DNA of 6,127 bases from Pseudaestuariivita sp. (lineage in GTDB: Bacteria; Pseudomonadota; Alphaproteobacteria; Rhodobacterales; Rhodobacteraceae): positions 1 through 6,127 of the forward strand of contig JAHDCH010000169.1 in NCBI GenBank assembly GCA_020629995.1. Direction: 5' to 3'. Below are positions 5,260-6,127 of the stretch, one piece after another. Under the pieces are notes generated by a model. It worked only from the letters and a program-made list of their open reading frames with translations, had not been told where the DNA came from and did not search any database. Positions within the stretch are counted from its first letter, which is position 1; each line of letters starts with the position of its first letter. A program made the translations under genes and the position numbers.

Positions 5260-6127
5260 TTACCGGCGTGTCGGCGCGCGTTTGCCACCTTTCTTGCGCG
5301 CGCCGCCACGGCCGCGCAATTGCGATTTCTGGATCAACCCTTCGTACTGGTGCGCCAGAAGATGGCTTTGAACCTGCTGGATCGTGTCCATCGCCACCGA
5401 CACCACGATCAGGACGGACGTGCCGCCAAAATAGAACGGGATCGCCAGCTGGCCGCGCAGGATCTCGGGCAACAGACACACCGCCGCGAGGTAGGCCGAG
5501 CCCAGCACCAGGATGCGGTTCACGACGTACTCAAGATACTCGGCCGTCTTCTTGCCGGGGCGGATGCCGGGCACAAAGCCGTTCTGGTTCTTGAGGTTGT
5601 CGGCCACGTCGTCGGGTTTGAACGACACGTTGAACGTATAGAAATACGCAAAGAACACGATCATCAGCGCAAAGAACAGCAGGTACAGCGGCTGACCGGG
5701 GCCAAAATAGGCCAGGATCGTCGACATGATCGGCCCGGTCTGCGCGCCCGAGAAGGTGCTGATCGTCGTCGGCAACAGCAGCAGCGACGAGGCAAAAATC
5801 GCCGGGATCACGCCCGATGGGTTCACCTTGACCGGCAGGTGCGATTGCTGCGCCTCGGTCATCTTCATGCCGACCTGACGGCGCGGATACTGGATGGTGA
5901 TCTTGCGCAACGAGCGTTCCATGAACACCACAAAGGCCATGACGGCGACAACCATCACGATCACACCGACGATCACCGCGGGGCTGATGGCGCCCGAACG
6001 GCCCGAGGCAAAGAACTGCGCCAGCGCGGCGGGCACTTCGGCGATGATGCCGACATAGATGATCAGCGAGATGCCGTTGCCGATGCCGCGTGCGGTGATC
6101 TGCTCACCCAGCCACATCAGGAACATG
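5260..6127 (-). CDS. secY: Protein translocase subunit SecY (partial, N-terminus beyond the window)
   Basis: SecY is the channel of the Sec translocon, inserting and exporting proteins across the inner membrane with SecE and SecG. The visible 288 residues are the C-terminal two thirds; about 165 N-terminal residues lie beyond base 6127. They start at [17 protein letters not shown] (4-20), just before transmembrane helix 5. The cytoplasmic C4 loop includes QYPRRQVG (79-86), followed by [19 protein letters not shown] (96-114). The C5 loop carries the conserved FVPGIRPG (184-191), whose Arg189 corresponds to the essential E. coli Arg357 involved in SecA and ribosome contact. Hydrophobic helices lie near 50-69, 105-120, 147-166, 204-222 and 230-247. 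The tail is strongly basic ([18 protein letters not shown]). It ends at TAA 5262-5260, 31 bp before adk. Confidence 0.98.
   Translation of the reverse strand, partial: MFLMWLGEQITARGIGNGISLIIYVGIIAEVPAALAQFFASGRSGAISPAVIVGVIVMVVAVMAFVVFMERSLRKITIQYPRRQVGMKMTEAQQSHLPVKVNPSGVIPAIFASSLLLLPTTISTFSGAQTGPIMSTILAYFGPGQPLYLLFFALMIVFFAYFYTFNVSFKPDDVADNLKNQNGFVPGIRPGKKTAEYLEYVVNRILVLGSAYLAAVCLLPEILRGQLAIPFYFGGTSVLIVVSVAMDTIQQVQSHLLAHQYEGLIQKSQLRGRGGARKKGGKRAPTRR

Noticed and set aside
4641..5594. A 317-codon plus-strand frame opposite adk and the end of secY
   Set aside because: Shadow of conserved minus-strand genes; no family resemblance, low-complexity Arg/Pro/Ser-rich end, and no convincing ribosome site.
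1..6127. Search for CRISPR arrays, insertion sequences, phage genes, toxin-antitoxin or defence modules
   Set aside because: No regularly spaced repeats, transposase or integrase motifs, or paired small toxin-like frames are visible; the window is almost wholly core housekeeping genes.

Overview
This window is a piece of the core ribosomal-protein region of an alphaproteobacterium, most likely Rhodobacterales (Roseobacter group or a close relative). The evidence is high GC, the gene order secY-adk-...-rpsM-rpsK-rpoA-rplQ, an RpoA starting [14 protein letters not shown], an L17 of 141 residues and a short-LID adenylate kinase. No species can be named from the sequence alone. Every supported gene reads on the minus strand, so transcription runs from high to low coordinates.

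Layout in the direction of transcription: the 3' two thirds of secY (5260-6127, cut by the window edge); adk (4653-5228); a small CsbD-family stress gene (4393-4590); a terminator (about 4328-4362); a membrane-anchored or exported alpha/beta hydrolase of the dienelactone hydrolase/PAF-acetylhydrolase type (3241-4305); a promoter and long leader (about 3054-3240); then rpsM (TTG start), rpsK, rpoA and rplQ. The last four end at a strong intrinsic terminator (504-539). After a gene-free gap of about 400 bp, the first 34 codons of an exported protein begin at position 103; it is probably the Do/DegP-type periplasmic protease often found downstream of rplQ in roseobacters.

The core genes work together: SecY is the translocon channel, Adk balances adenine nucleotides, S13, S11 and L17 are ribosomal proteins, and RpoA is the RNA polymerase alpha subunit. 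What is not ordinary is the interruption of the usual adk-rpsM junction by csbD and a hydrolase. The regulatory signs fit that interruption. A GGAAC-N16-GGTT element, close to the alphaproteobacterial EcfG general-stress promoter consensus, fills the 62-bp adk-csbD gap. A terminator follows csbD. A TTGACG-type promoter sits just after the hydrolase stop and would restart transcription for rpsM-rplQ. Inside the alpha-type operon there is a stem-loop after rpsK and a REP-like palindromic doublet between rpoA and rplQ.

I see no CRISPR array, tRNA, rRNA, insertion sequence, phage gene or convincing undescribed multi-gene system. The best leads are the stress module lodged in the ribosomal cluster, its candidate promoter, the TTG start of rpsM, and the intergenic RNA structures.
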